Source: CAUZIZ01 sp965219005
GTDB taxonomy: Bacteria; Acidobacteriota; UBA6911; RPQK01; JAJDTT01
NCBI GenBank assembly: GCA_965219005.1
Contig: CBDCMS010000004.1
Span: 310,001 to 374,000, forward strand
Reading direction: 5' to 3'
Length of the DNA stretch: 64,000 nucleotides
Shown in pieces: positions 43,906 to 51,632 of the stretch. The first letter of the stretch is position 1; the number at the start of each line of letters is the position of its first letter. Both the position numbers and the translations under genes were made by a program. The notes below the pieces were generated by a model that saw nothing but the letters and a program-made list of their open reading frames with translations, was not told the DNA's origin and did no database searches.

Positions 43906-44982
43906 GTGAGCGAGCGGAATACCGAGGAGCCTCGAAGCGAAGGAAGCGATCAGGACACCCAGTGGAGCTACCGGGGCTATCGGGTTGAGTCGGGCGGGTT
44001 CGTCACCGCCATGGTTCACTTCTACCGTGGCGAGATCAGCCGTGCCAACATCTGGCGCTCGCGTCTGGACACTACCACCAACTGGGCCGTCGTGACGGCC
44101 GGTGCCGTTATCACTTTCTCCTTTGGAGCAGCGGTCGAGACCCACGTGGTGATTCTGCTGGGTATGTTCCTGATCCTGTTGTTTTTGATGATGGAGTCTC
44201 GCCGTTACCGCTACTATGAGCTGTGGGCCTTGCGGGTGCGTCTCATGGAGACCGATTTCTACGCCACCCTGTTGAGTCCTTCCTTCACTCCTCACCAGGA
44301 GTGGGCCACTCGTCTCGTGAACAGTCTCCTGACGCCTGAGTTCCCCATCAATTTCTGGGAGGCCGTGGGGAGAAGACTCCGTCGCAACTACATCTGGCTC
44401 TTTCTGGTTCTAGTGGTTGCCTGGACCCTCAAATTGATCCTCGCCCCTACTGCGGTCGCGACCTTTTCCTCCTTCCTGGAGCACGCTTCCGTCGGCTTCA
44501 TCCCGGGATCCATCGTGGCCACGTTCGTCGTCGGCTTCTTCGGGACGATGCTGTTGATCTCGCTTCTGACGGCGGGACTCCGAGCCTCTCCGGGAGAGGT
44601 ACTGTCGGACCGGGAGCTGCTGGGGGCCCCGGCTGAATTCCTCCAGTCGCTAGCCGGGGTGGCCAGGGAACTCCCCTTCGTGCACAAGCGCAGGCAGATG
44701 GTGATTGTTATTACGGAGCGACCGAAGGAGGTCTCGAAAAGCCTCCTCACACTTCTAAAGCGCGGCGTCACCAGCCTGGAAGGAACCGGGATGTACAGCG
44801 GCCGGAAGCGATCGGTCCTTTTCTGCGCCGTCGAGCCGTCGGAGATTCCATCCATGAAATCCGCGGTCTACGCCACCGACGAGGACGCCTTCGTGGTGGT
44901 CAACCCCGCCGAGGAGATCTGGGGTGGAGGCTTCGAAGACCTTCGTCCCCGCTGGCGCCGGGGAGATCCCAAGTCCACGTGA
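43906..44982 (+). CDS. DUF2270-type integral membrane protein with DUF2179-like C-terminal domain
   Basis: About 358 residues from GTG 43906 (GGAG 7 bases upstream; TTG 43888 is the longer alternative). Residues of about 35-210 have the DUF2270 pattern VTAMVHFYRGEISRANIWRS, RLDTTTNWAVVTAGAVITFSF, LILLFLMMESRRYRYYELW. Two further helices follow (IWLFLVLVVAWTLKLIL, VATFVVGFFGTMLLISLL). The C-terminal 90 residues (MVIVITERPKEVSKSLLTLL, GVTSLEGTGMYSGRKRSVLF) match the soluble DUF2179 domain found at the end of YitT-type proteins, possibly a small-ligand sensor. Function unknown. Confidence 0.8.
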   Translation: MSERNTEEPRSEGSDQDTQWSYRGYRVESGGFVTAMVHFYRGEISRANIWRSRLDTTTNWAVVTAGAVITFSFGAAVETHVVILLGMFLILLFLMMESRRYRYYELWALRVRLMETDFYATLLSPSFTPHQEWATRLVNSLLTPEFPINFWEAVGRRLRRNYIWLFLVLVVAWTLKLILAPTAVATFSSFLEHASVGFIPGSIVATFVVGFFGTMLLISLLTAGLRASPGEVLSDRELLGAPAEFLQSLAGVARELPFVHKRRQMVIVITERPKEVSKSLLTLLKRGVTSLEGTGMYSGRKRSVLFCAVEPSEIPSMKSAVYATDEDAFVVVNPAEEIWGGGFEDLRPRWRRGDPKST

Positions 44983-45114
44983 CCAGGTTTCCGCAAAACC
45001 TGGGTGATTGCCACAGACTCCCCTTCGCACCAACCTCGTCCTGTTCAAGCCAATCGAGCACCGCTCTTGCTGCAAAGAAGTGAGTGACGATCTATGCTAG
45101 CAGAAGGATTGCCT

Positions 45115-45996
45115 ATGGCAGGTCGAATCAACCGGGCGATTGGGCTCTTGGCGGAGGGCCAGCCCATCTACTATCTGGGTGCCCACAGCGGTCACACCCT
45201 TACCTACGAAAGTGGCAAGGAAGATGCCAAGACCTGGGCCGACTACATCAACGTCGGGATGGAGCACGGGGCTTTCGACATGGCTGGTTTGGACGCCTAT
45301 CTGGCTGGGATGGTGGCCAGCGGACCCACCCGCAGCGGCCACCGTACACCGACCGTGATCGTCGAGGTTCCGATGAATGGGGCGTCTGAGACAACGGTTC
45401 GTTCCAATGCCTGGCAGTGCCGTCAAATCCTGGGACGAGGCGTGCATGGACTGATCCTTTGTCACGCGGAGTCCGCGGCTGCGGTCCGTGCATTTGTGGA
45501 GTCCTGTCGCTATCCGATCAACAGGCTGGGTGTGGACGACGGGATTGGTCGTGGCATTCGCGGGATAGGCTCTGAAGACTCGGCGAGCGCCATCTGGGGG
45601 ATTGATCGTGACGACTACATCCTGAAGGCAGATCCCTGGCCGCTGAATCCCAGAGGTGAGCTGCTGCTAGGGGTCAAGATCGAGAGCCTCGCGGGCATGT
45701 CCCATGTCGAAGAAATCTTGAACGTTCCGGGGATAGGGTTTGCGGAAATGGGGCAGGGAGACTTCAGCATGGCGCTTGGGTATCTGAATACTCCTGATCC
45801 TTTTCCGCCTGAGATGCAGGAGGCTCGCGACCGCGTCAAAGCGGCCTGCCACAACAATGCCATCACCTTCCTCGAGGTAGCAACCGTTGAGACTGTAAAA
45901 GAGAAAATAGATGCGGGTGTAGGTGTGATCGCAGGTAGTAGCGAAGAGATTGCCCTCATTGGAAGAGCTCACAGCAAACGCACCTTGCCGGTGTAG
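45115..45996 (+). CDS. HpcH/HpaI-family aldolase-like protein
   Basis: About 293 residues from ATG 45115, chosen because AGAAGGA lies 6 bases upstream; ATG 45094 has no ribosome site. The class-II pyruvate aldolase fold is indicated by GMEHGAFDMAGLDAYL, VIVEVPMNGASE, GVHGLILCHAESAAAVRAFV, LLGVKIESLAGMSHVEEILN (metal-binding Glu) and GIGFAEMGQGDFSMALGY (metal-binding Asp). The family cleaves 2-keto-3-deoxy sugar acids or 4-hydroxy-2-ketoacids. The DFSMALG end replaces the usual DLSxSLG. Stand-alone gene. Confidence 0.88.
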   Translation: MAGRINRAIGLLAEGQPIYYLGAHSGHTLTYESGKEDAKTWADYINVGMEHGAFDMAGLDAYLAGMVASGPTRSGHRTPTVIVEVPMNGASETTVRSNAWQCRQILGRGVHGLILCHAESAAAVRAFVESCRYPINRLGVDDGIGRGIRGIGSEDSASAIWGIDRDDYILKADPWPLNPRGELLLGVKIESLAGMSHVEEILNVPGIGFAEMGQGDFSMALGYLNTPDPFPPEMQEARDRVKAACHNNAITFLEVATVETVKEKIDAGVGVIAGSSEEIALIGRAHSKRTLPV

Positions 45997-46119
45997 GCTG
46001 GCGAGCAAGAGGAGGTTCTATGTCCGGTTTTTGGACCGGCTGGGGTACTTCGCGGCAGTTCCCAGAGCGAAGGACGCCCATTCTCTCTCGGCACCCATCC
46101 AACCCACGTCCCTCGGCCA

Positions 46120-46152
46120 AAGTTTCTTTCCTGTACGATCCGGCGCAGCCGG
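46120..46152 (+). repeat. 33-bp sequence shared with 26251-26283
   Basis: Identical to the copy at 26251-26283; see that entry. In the + frame it reads KVSFLYDPAQPG. The flanks differ apart from a following GGGCTAA. Confidence 0.7.
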
Positions 46153-46207
46153 GAGCTGGGCTAAAATGGGAACGGTCGTCTTCTGTTCGTTGGCCCGATA
46201 TCCTCCG

Positions 46208-46415
46208 TCAGATTCTCTGTAGCTGATCCAATACTGGCCAGAAGTTCAATTGCTCAACGGCGTGGCTTCGATAGATGCCAACCCCTGAAGCTCCGTTGTC
46301 CACGGCAATTTTTCCGGCGGTCAGCATCAAGTCCGGATCCTGAAAGCTGCCCGGGTGGTAGCAGGAGAGCTGTCCACAACCGGTGGACCCCAGAGTATCA
46401 GTTGTTCGGGCATGC
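46208..46415 (-). pseudogene. Small frameshifted remnant gene
   Basis: On the minus strand MPEQLILWGPPVVDS starts at 46415, then the frame changes and reads QLSCYHPGSFQDPDLMLTAG, then KIAVDNGASGVGIYRSHAVE, QLNFWPVLDQLQRI and stops at 46208. The second part looks like the C-terminal end of a larger enzyme (GASGVGIYRSHAVEQLNFWP has a TIM-barrel-end character), but I cannot name the family. Both parts are too short to function. Confidence 0.4.
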
Positions 46416-46466
46416 TATTCCTCCTCGTCCTAGATCAAGAGGACGTCTGGCGCTGGACTAGTCCTT

Positions 46467-47117
46467 CTATCGTATATGAATCAGGGCGTACCCAACCCTG
46501 CGCTCACCAACGAAGAGCTTGTCAAAGTCCTCTGGGGTTATTTGAGCGACTGCGTGCGACGTTTCAGCCCCACTCACGGGGGTATTGGCCAGGGTCGCCC
46601 TGAATTCCATCTCGTTGCCACCAGAACGTGTAGTGACCTTGTATTGATCGCCCTGTTTTACGAAGTGGGCAATCACTGAATTCTTACTGTTAAAGAGTAG
46701 CTCTCCAGCCTTCGTCTGATTTCCCTTGAACAACTGGACCTCGAAGTTGTCATTGACGTGAGCGTCGTTGATATTTTGTAGGCCTTGGATCTCCTTGGCT
46801 AGATTGTCCAGGTCCTTTCTCAATTCAGCGTGGTGTTTCGAATCCTTGTGGTCCGACTCCGCCAAGTACTCTCCCTTTTCCAAAGAGATCAAGACTTTGC
46901 CTTTGATGGGGTTATTCTCAGCGAAGGATTTCTCATCTACGGAGACGAAACTTCCGTTCTTTACCTCGTTACGGATGTATCCCTCGGATTTGAGCTCGTC
47001 CCTTACCTTCGGCACGACGAATTCTTCGACGAGCGTCTCTCTGAAAAGAAAGGAGAGGACAGCGAAGACCAGGCCAACCGCCAAAGGCCATAAGGCTAGT
47101 TTGAGTCCTTCTGGCAT
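46467..47117 (-). CDS. Membrane-anchored hypothetical protein
   Basis: 216 residues. A single N-terminal hydrophobic helix (LALWPLAVGLVFAVLSFLF) is followed by a charged soluble domain with a coiled-coil-like stretch (ELRKDLDNLAKEIQGLQNIN) and a beta-rich C-terminus (YKVTTRSGGNEMEFRATLAN). The Lys/Asn content is higher than in neighbouring proteins, which hints at foreign origin. ATG 47117 has GGAGAA just upstream. Family not recognised. Confidence 0.6.
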   Translation of the reverse strand: MPEGLKLALWPLAVGLVFAVLSFLFRETLVEEFVVPKVRDELKSEGYIRNEVKNGSFVSVDEKSFAENNPIKGKVLISLEKGEYLAESDHKDSKHHAELRKDLDNLAKEIQGLQNINDAHVNDNFEVQLFKGNQTKAGELLFNSKNSVIAHFVKQGDQYKVTTRSGGNEMEFRATLANTPVSGAETSHAVAQITPEDFDKLFVGERRVGYALIHIR

Positions 47118-47979
47118 TGATATTCTCCTTCGATGAGCGGGTCAGCTGTCGGCGATATGCCTTTGTGAGCCTGAGTTTCCAGACGGGCGTATCTTGGGGG
47201 CAGTCGCCTTACTGAGATTACACGGGAGTTTTCTGTAGGTAACGTTTTGCTGGATTCGAGACGATACAGATGGTTGCGGTGAGGGTACAAATGGGGAATT
47301 TACAAAGGCGAGTGAGTTTTCCATCCTCACCGCGCTCGAGTTAGCGATCTCGTCTCTCCCACAAAACCTCTTGACATCGCCTGTCCTTTGCGTGGAAGAT
47401 CTATTCCAAACTCACTCGCCTGAGTTTCACCTTGCCTCAGAACGAGGCAACGAGAAGAACGGTTTCTTTATCGTCTACCGAGAGTCCAAGAGGGTCACTC
47501 CTGTGCATTCGTGCGAGGAGGGTCAGGGGGACAGTGGCGTTTCCGGGAGATAAAGCCACACACTGGGTTTTTTGGAAGGGAGTTTAGGAAGGAGGCTTTA
47601 TGTCCTTTCGGCCCCACTGTCCCCCTGACCTTCCTCTAATCTACACCCGCCGGTTTGCAGCCTGTCTTCAGAACGCGCCAAGCGGGCCATTGAACTTGAA
47701 CCCGAGAAGATCCCGTAACAACAGCACCCGAGTGCTTGCGTATGGTAGCACGGTGCGGTGATATATATGGGATGGCGGTGCGAGCGGTGGGGTCCTGAAT
47801 CAGTTCCACCGCCCTGGATGGTCACCCGGACCTCCCGCCCCTGCAGGCGTCTCAGTGCCCCGACGCCGACGTCGCACGCCTTAGATTGACACCTCCCCAA
47901 TGTTCCTCTATCTTGGCGAACACCGACAGGCGCCCATTCGGGCGATGGACGAAAAAGACCGGATCACAGGAGAGCTTCT
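47118..47979. other. 862-bp intergenic region
   Basis: It contains the palindromic element at 47517-47634 and no convincing gene. The frames present on both strands lack domain character. A short minus-strand stretch at 47780-47890 has a coding look (ACDVGVGALRRLQGREVRVT) but no homology I can name. Confidence 0.5.
47517..47634. repeat. Palindromic element with GGTCAGGGGGACAGTGG arms (family F)
   Basis: Left arm 47517-47537 and right arm 47614-47634 are inverted copies. The similarity extends inward to TAAAGCC on both sides, with an imperfect middle. The G-rich GGGGGACAGTGG core is typical of REP-type sequences moved by IS200/RAYT-like transposases; none is in the window. Confidence 0.75.
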
Positions 47980-49575
47980 ATGAGACGACTATTCACCCTC
48001 GCCTCGATTCTAATCCTCATCCTCATCGCAGCCGTCTCCACCTTCCTCCCTACCGCGCTCTGGTCACTGATTGTTTTCGGCCCTATTGTCCTGATTGGGC
48101 TCTATGACATGTTCCAGAAAAGCCACGCCGTCCTGCGCAATTTCCCCATAGCCGGCCACTTCCGCTACCTCTTCGAGTCCATACGTCCGGAAATCGCTCA
48201 GTATTTCATCGAGTCCGACACCAACGGCGTCCCCTTCAGCCGCGAACAGCGCTCCGCCGTCTACCAGCGCGCCAAGGGCGTGCTCGACACCGTCCCTTTC
48301 GGCACCAAGCTGGACGTCTACGAAGTCGGCTACGAATGGGTCAACCACTCCCTTCAGCCCCTGCACCTGGACCCCCAGGACCTGCGCATCACCATCGGTG
48401 GCCCGGACTGCGCACAGCCTTACTCCGCCAGCATCTTCAACATCTCTGCCATGAGTTATGGCTCTTTGAGCAAAAACGCGGTCCGCGCCCTGAATCTGGG
48501 TGCCAAAATGGACGGCTTCGCCCACAACACCGGGGAGGGCGGCATCAGCCCCTATCACCTTGAAAACGGGGGTGACCTCACCTGGCAGATCGGCACCGCC
48601 TACTTCGGCTGCCGCACGCCCGAAGGCGACTTCTGTCCGGAAACTTTCAAAGAACGCGTCTCGGTTTCGAATGTCAAAATGGTCGAAATCAAGCTCTCTC
48701 AGGGCGCCAAGCCCGGCCACGGAGGCATCTTGCCCGCCGCCAAGCTCACCCCCGAAATCGCCGAAATCCGCAATGTGCCCTTAGGGCAGGAAGTCCTCTC
48801 TCCGCCCGCCCACAGCGCATTCAGCACCCCCATCGAACTCCTGGAATTCGTCGTCAAACTACGCAACCTTTCAGGGGGCAAGCCAATCGGCTTCAAGCTC
48901 TGCGTGGGTAAGCGCCGGGAGTTTCTCGCCATTGCCAAGGCTATGGTTCAGACCGGCATCACCCCGGACTTTATCACCGTGGATGGCGGCGAAGGCGGAA
49001 CTGGGGCCGCACCGCTTGAGTTCACCAACCACCTGGGTGCACCCTTAGTGGAAAGCCTCATCTTCGTGCACAATACCCTCGTTGGCTATTCGATCCGCGA
49101 CCGGATCCGTGTGCTCTCCAGCGGCAAAATCACCTCTGCCTTCCACCTGATCAAGCGACTGGCTCTCGGTGCGGATGCCTGCAACTCCGCCCGGGCCCTG
49201 ATGATGGCCCTCGGCTGTATCCAGGCCCTCAAGTGCAACTCCAACCACTGCCCCGTGGGCGTCACCACTCAGCGGCCAGAACTGGTTGTTGGCTTGGTCG
49301 TCTCCGACAAAAGCAGGCGCGTAGCCAACTACCACAGCGAAATGATCAAGTCGACCAGCGAGTTCCTGGGCGCAATGGGCATCTCTGAGCCGGCAGACCT
49401 CCACCCCTGGCACATCATGCGCCGCACCGCAGCCACCGAGACCAAACACTACGGTGAGATCTACGAGTTTCTCCAGGACGGACAACTGCTCAATGAACAG
49501 GACCTGCCGGCGTCCTTTAAACGCGCCGTCCTGGCCGCCTCACCCAGATCCTTCACCCACACAAGTCCCGATTGA
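47980..49575 (+). CDS. FMN-binding glutamate synthase-family protein (stand-alone GltS domain)
   Basis: 531 residues. One or two N-terminal membrane helices (LFTLASILILILIAAVSTFL, SLIVFGPIVLIGLYDMF) precede a TIM-barrel FMN domain homologous to the synthase half of GltB: NISAMSYGSLSKNAVRALNL, NTGEGGISPYHLENGGDLTW, KPGHGGILPAAKLTPEIAEI, DFITVDGGEGGTGAAPLEF and the cysteine cluster LKCNSNHCPVGVTTQ, part of the 3Fe-4S site. No amidotransferase domain is fused, so ammonia or another donor is used, or the reaction differs. It favours C-ending codons more than neighbouring genes do, which suggests acquisition. An inverted-repeat terminator follows. Confidence 0.9.
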   Translation: MRRLFTLASILILILIAAVSTFLPTALWSLIVFGPIVLIGLYDMFQKSHAVLRNFPIAGHFRYLFESIRPEIAQYFIESDTNGVPFSREQRSAVYQRAKGVLDTVPFGTKLDVYEVGYEWVNHSLQPLHLDPQDLRITIGGPDCAQPYSASIFNISAMSYGSLSKNAVRALNLGAKMDGFAHNTGEGGISPYHLENGGDLTWQIGTAYFGCRTPEGDFCPETFKERVSVSNVKMVEIKLSQGAKPGHGGILPAAKLTPEIAEIRNVPLGQEVLSPPAHSAFSTPIELLEFVVKLRNLSGGKPIGFKLCVGKRREFLAIAKAMVQTGITPDFITVDGGEGGTGAAPLEFTNHLGAPLVESLIFVHNTLVGYSIRDRIRVLSSGKITSAFHLIKRLALGADACNSARALMMALGCIQALKCNSNHCPVGVTTQRPELVVGLVVSDKSRRVANYHSEMIKSTSEFLGAMGISEPADLHPWHIMRRTAATETKHYGEIYEFLQDGQLLNEQDLPASFKRAVLAASPRSFTHTSPD

Positions 49576-49581
49576 AATCTC

Positions 49582-49614
49582 CCTGGGTCCTCCGTTTAGA
49601 AAGGGAGGCCCAGG
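49582..49614 (+). terminator. Hairpin after the FMN glutamate synthase-like gene
   Basis: CCTGGGTCCTCC and GGAGGCCCAGG form an 11-12 bp stem with one mismatch around a 10-base loop, 7 bases after the stop. There is no T-run, so a terminator role is likely but not certain. Confidence 0.45.
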
Positions 49615-49814
49615 CGGGGAAGACCTACATCCCCAGGCCCGAGGGCCTTGCCAGACGCCTGCGTCCCAGGCCAATCTGGCCTTGGCGGGCCAAGAGGTTT
49701 CCGGCAATCCAGTTCATGCAGTTTGTTGGGCTGGGCCAGACCCTCTTCGTGACTGATCCCTTGCAGGTGGGCCGCGATCTATTCCGCCCCGTCCACACCC
49801 CCTGGGCGACCCAA

Positions 49815-51632
49815 TCAGTTGGGATCGCCCGCCAGAGAGTCGGAATGGAAGTGCACCTCGGTGTGATCCGACCAGAACACTCCATCGCTCCAAAACACTC
49901 CGTCCGACCAAAACACGCCGTCGGACCAGAATACTCCGTCGCTCCAGAACACCCCGTCGGACCAAAAAACGCCGTCGGTCCATGCCAGAGTTCCGTCACT
50001 CCAGAACACCCCATCGGACCAGAACACTCCGTCCGACCAGAAAACGCCATCGCTCCAGAACACACCGTCTCCCCAGAACTCGTTCGCTTTGGCATCCACG
50101 AGAGGCCCGTAGATGATCTGGCCGCCGTAGGCAAAGGCTCCACCGGCCCACACCTCTTCGAGACCGGACTCGCCCTGGAGGATCCAGACGGGACTCACCT
50201 CCGCGAGCAGGGTGTGATCGTACATTTCCACGTGCTGGGCCAGTTCCACGGCGATCTTGGGATTGACCATGCCGTTGCCCTGCTCCAGCATGGCAGGCTG
50301 GGTGAGCTTGGTGGCCGTGTGCAGTAGGAGCAGCTTTGTAATAGTCGGGTTCAGTTCCCAGTTGACGTCCAGCATCAGGGCCACCGTTCCACTGACCACC
50401 GCCGTGGCCATGCTGGAGCCGCTCAGGGTGGCATAGTCCTCAGTCACGTTGAGTTCGCTGTGATCCGTCATGAGGGTGCTGTTCTTGGCGGACGTCGAGG
50501 TGATGGCGTTGCCGGGGGCGCTCAGATCGGGCTTGAAAAGCTGATCTATGTGGGTAGGTCCGCGAGAGGAGTACGTGGTGGCGATGTCATCTGTGTGGGT
50601 GACGGTGCCCCGGGTGTTGATAGCGCCCACCGTGATAGCTGTTGGATCGATGCCGGGGCTGGTGATCCCGCTCCAGATCTTGGGGTGGTCGTCCGTTCGT
50701 CCCAGATTGCCTGCGGAGACCACGGCCACGATCCCCGATTCCACGAGTCGTTGAACAGCCTGACACAGAGGGTCGTCGGCATAGGAGGAATCGGGCGGAT
50801 GTCCCAGCGAGAGATTGGCCACCCGGATGTTGTAATCGTCCTTGGCGGCGATGACCCAGTCGATGCCCCTGATCAGGTTGCTCGTGAGTCCGGTACCGTC
50901 CGGACCCACCACCTTTGTGTCGAGGAAATGGACCTCTGGCGCGATTCCTGCGTACATGCCAGCGGATTTGCTCCCGTTGCCACCGATGATGCCTGCGACG
51001 TGGGTGCCGTGACCGTAGTCATCGGTGTTTGCCGCCACGATCTGGGGCGTGCCCGAGGTGAAGTCCACGGCCGCCATGACTCCGCCGCCTGGATTGTCCA
51101 GGTCGGCATGGGGGCCTATCCCCGAGTCGAGTACGGCGACTCCAATGTTCCTTCCCTTGGGAACTTTTCCCTTCACGGAGATCTCGTCGACGCCAAGCGT
51201 CGCCCTCAGATGGCCGAACGAGATAGGGGCTCCCGTTGAAGCACTGCTTTTGTTTGCCTTCTTGGCACTGACACGCACCACCCGATCTACGCTGACATGC
51301 TGGACGTCGGCTGAGGTGGCCAGTGCGTCGATCTGGGCTGCTGTGAGCCGGGCTGCATAGCCAGAGACGGCGTGCAGGGAGTCCGTGTCGGAACCACCCA
51401 GGCTCGACTCGAAAGCTGCCTTTTTGAGCTGGACGATGACCCGGATTGGGTAGTCGTATTGGGGATGGGTCGAGAGCAGCTCAACCTCTTCTTTCAAAGC
51501 AGGAGACAGTTTCTTGGCGATCCCAGGGGGAAGACCGGCGTGCAGGCTCGGTATGAGCAGCAGCCAGCACAGGATACCCAGAGAGGTCCGCCAATCTTTC
51601 TGATCGGTTCTGTTGGTTGATGTCGCTTTCAT
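49815..51632 (-). CDS. S8 subtilisin-family protease with GVFWSD hexapeptide-repeat tail
   Basis: 605 residues from ATG 51632. A signal peptide (LGILCWLLLIPSLHA) is followed by an I9-like propeptide (YPIRVIVQLKKAAFESSLGG). The catalytic domain has the triad Asp in VAVLDSGIGPHAD, His in YGHGTHVAGIIGG and Ser in LSGSSMATAVVSG, with oxyanion Asn in VVSAGNLG. A C-terminal module then ends in ten exact GVFWSD units interrupted once by GTLAWTD. The start overlaps the stop of the upstream subtilase by four bases (ATGA), so the two are translationally coupled. Exported; repeats may mediate surface or matrix attachment. Confidence 0.92.
   Translation of the reverse strand: MKATSTNRTDQKDWRTSLGILCWLLLIPSLHAGLPPGIAKKLSPALKEEVELLSTHPQYDYPIRVIVQLKKAAFESSLGGSDTDSLHAVSGYAARLTAAQIDALATSADVQHVSVDRVVRVSAKKANKSSASTGAPISFGHLRATLGVDEISVKGKVPKGRNIGVAVLDSGIGPHADLDNPGGGVMAAVDFTSGTPQIVAANTDDYGHGTHVAGIIGGNGSKSAGMYAGIAPEVHFLDTKVVGPDGTGLTSNLIRGIDWVIAAKDDYNIRVANLSLGHPPDSSYADDPLCQAVQRLVESGIVAVVSAGNLGRTDDHPKIWSGITSPGIDPTAITVGAINTRGTVTHTDDIATTYSSRGPTHIDQLFKPDLSAPGNAITSTSAKNSTLMTDHSELNVTEDYATLSGSSMATAVVSGTVALMLDVNWELNPTITKLLLLHTATKLTQPAMLEQGNGMVNPKIAVELAQHVEMYDHTLLAEVSPVWILQGESGLEEVWAGGAFAYGGQIIYGPLVDAKANEFWGDGVFWSDGVFWSDGVFWSDGVFWSDGTLAWTDGVFWSDGVFWSDGVFWSDGVFWSDGVFWSDGVFWSDHTEVHFHSDSLAGDPN
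49862..50068 (-). repeat. 18-bp coding tandem repeats encoding GVFWSD
   Basis: The DNA is a near-perfect 18-bp tandem array (GAC-GG(A/C)-GT(T/G)-TT(C/T)-TGG-(A/T)(C/G)(C/T) pattern on the minus strand) giving ten GVFWSD hexads plus one variant. Codon-level variation is low, as expected for arrays changing by slippage or unequal exchange. It is coding, not CRISPR. Confidence 0.9.

Noticed and set aside
49572..50327. 251-codon plus-strand frame opposite the end of the GVFWSD protease
   Set aside because: The repetitive Pro-rich translation is the antisense of the hexapeptide array; no independent start signal or domain.
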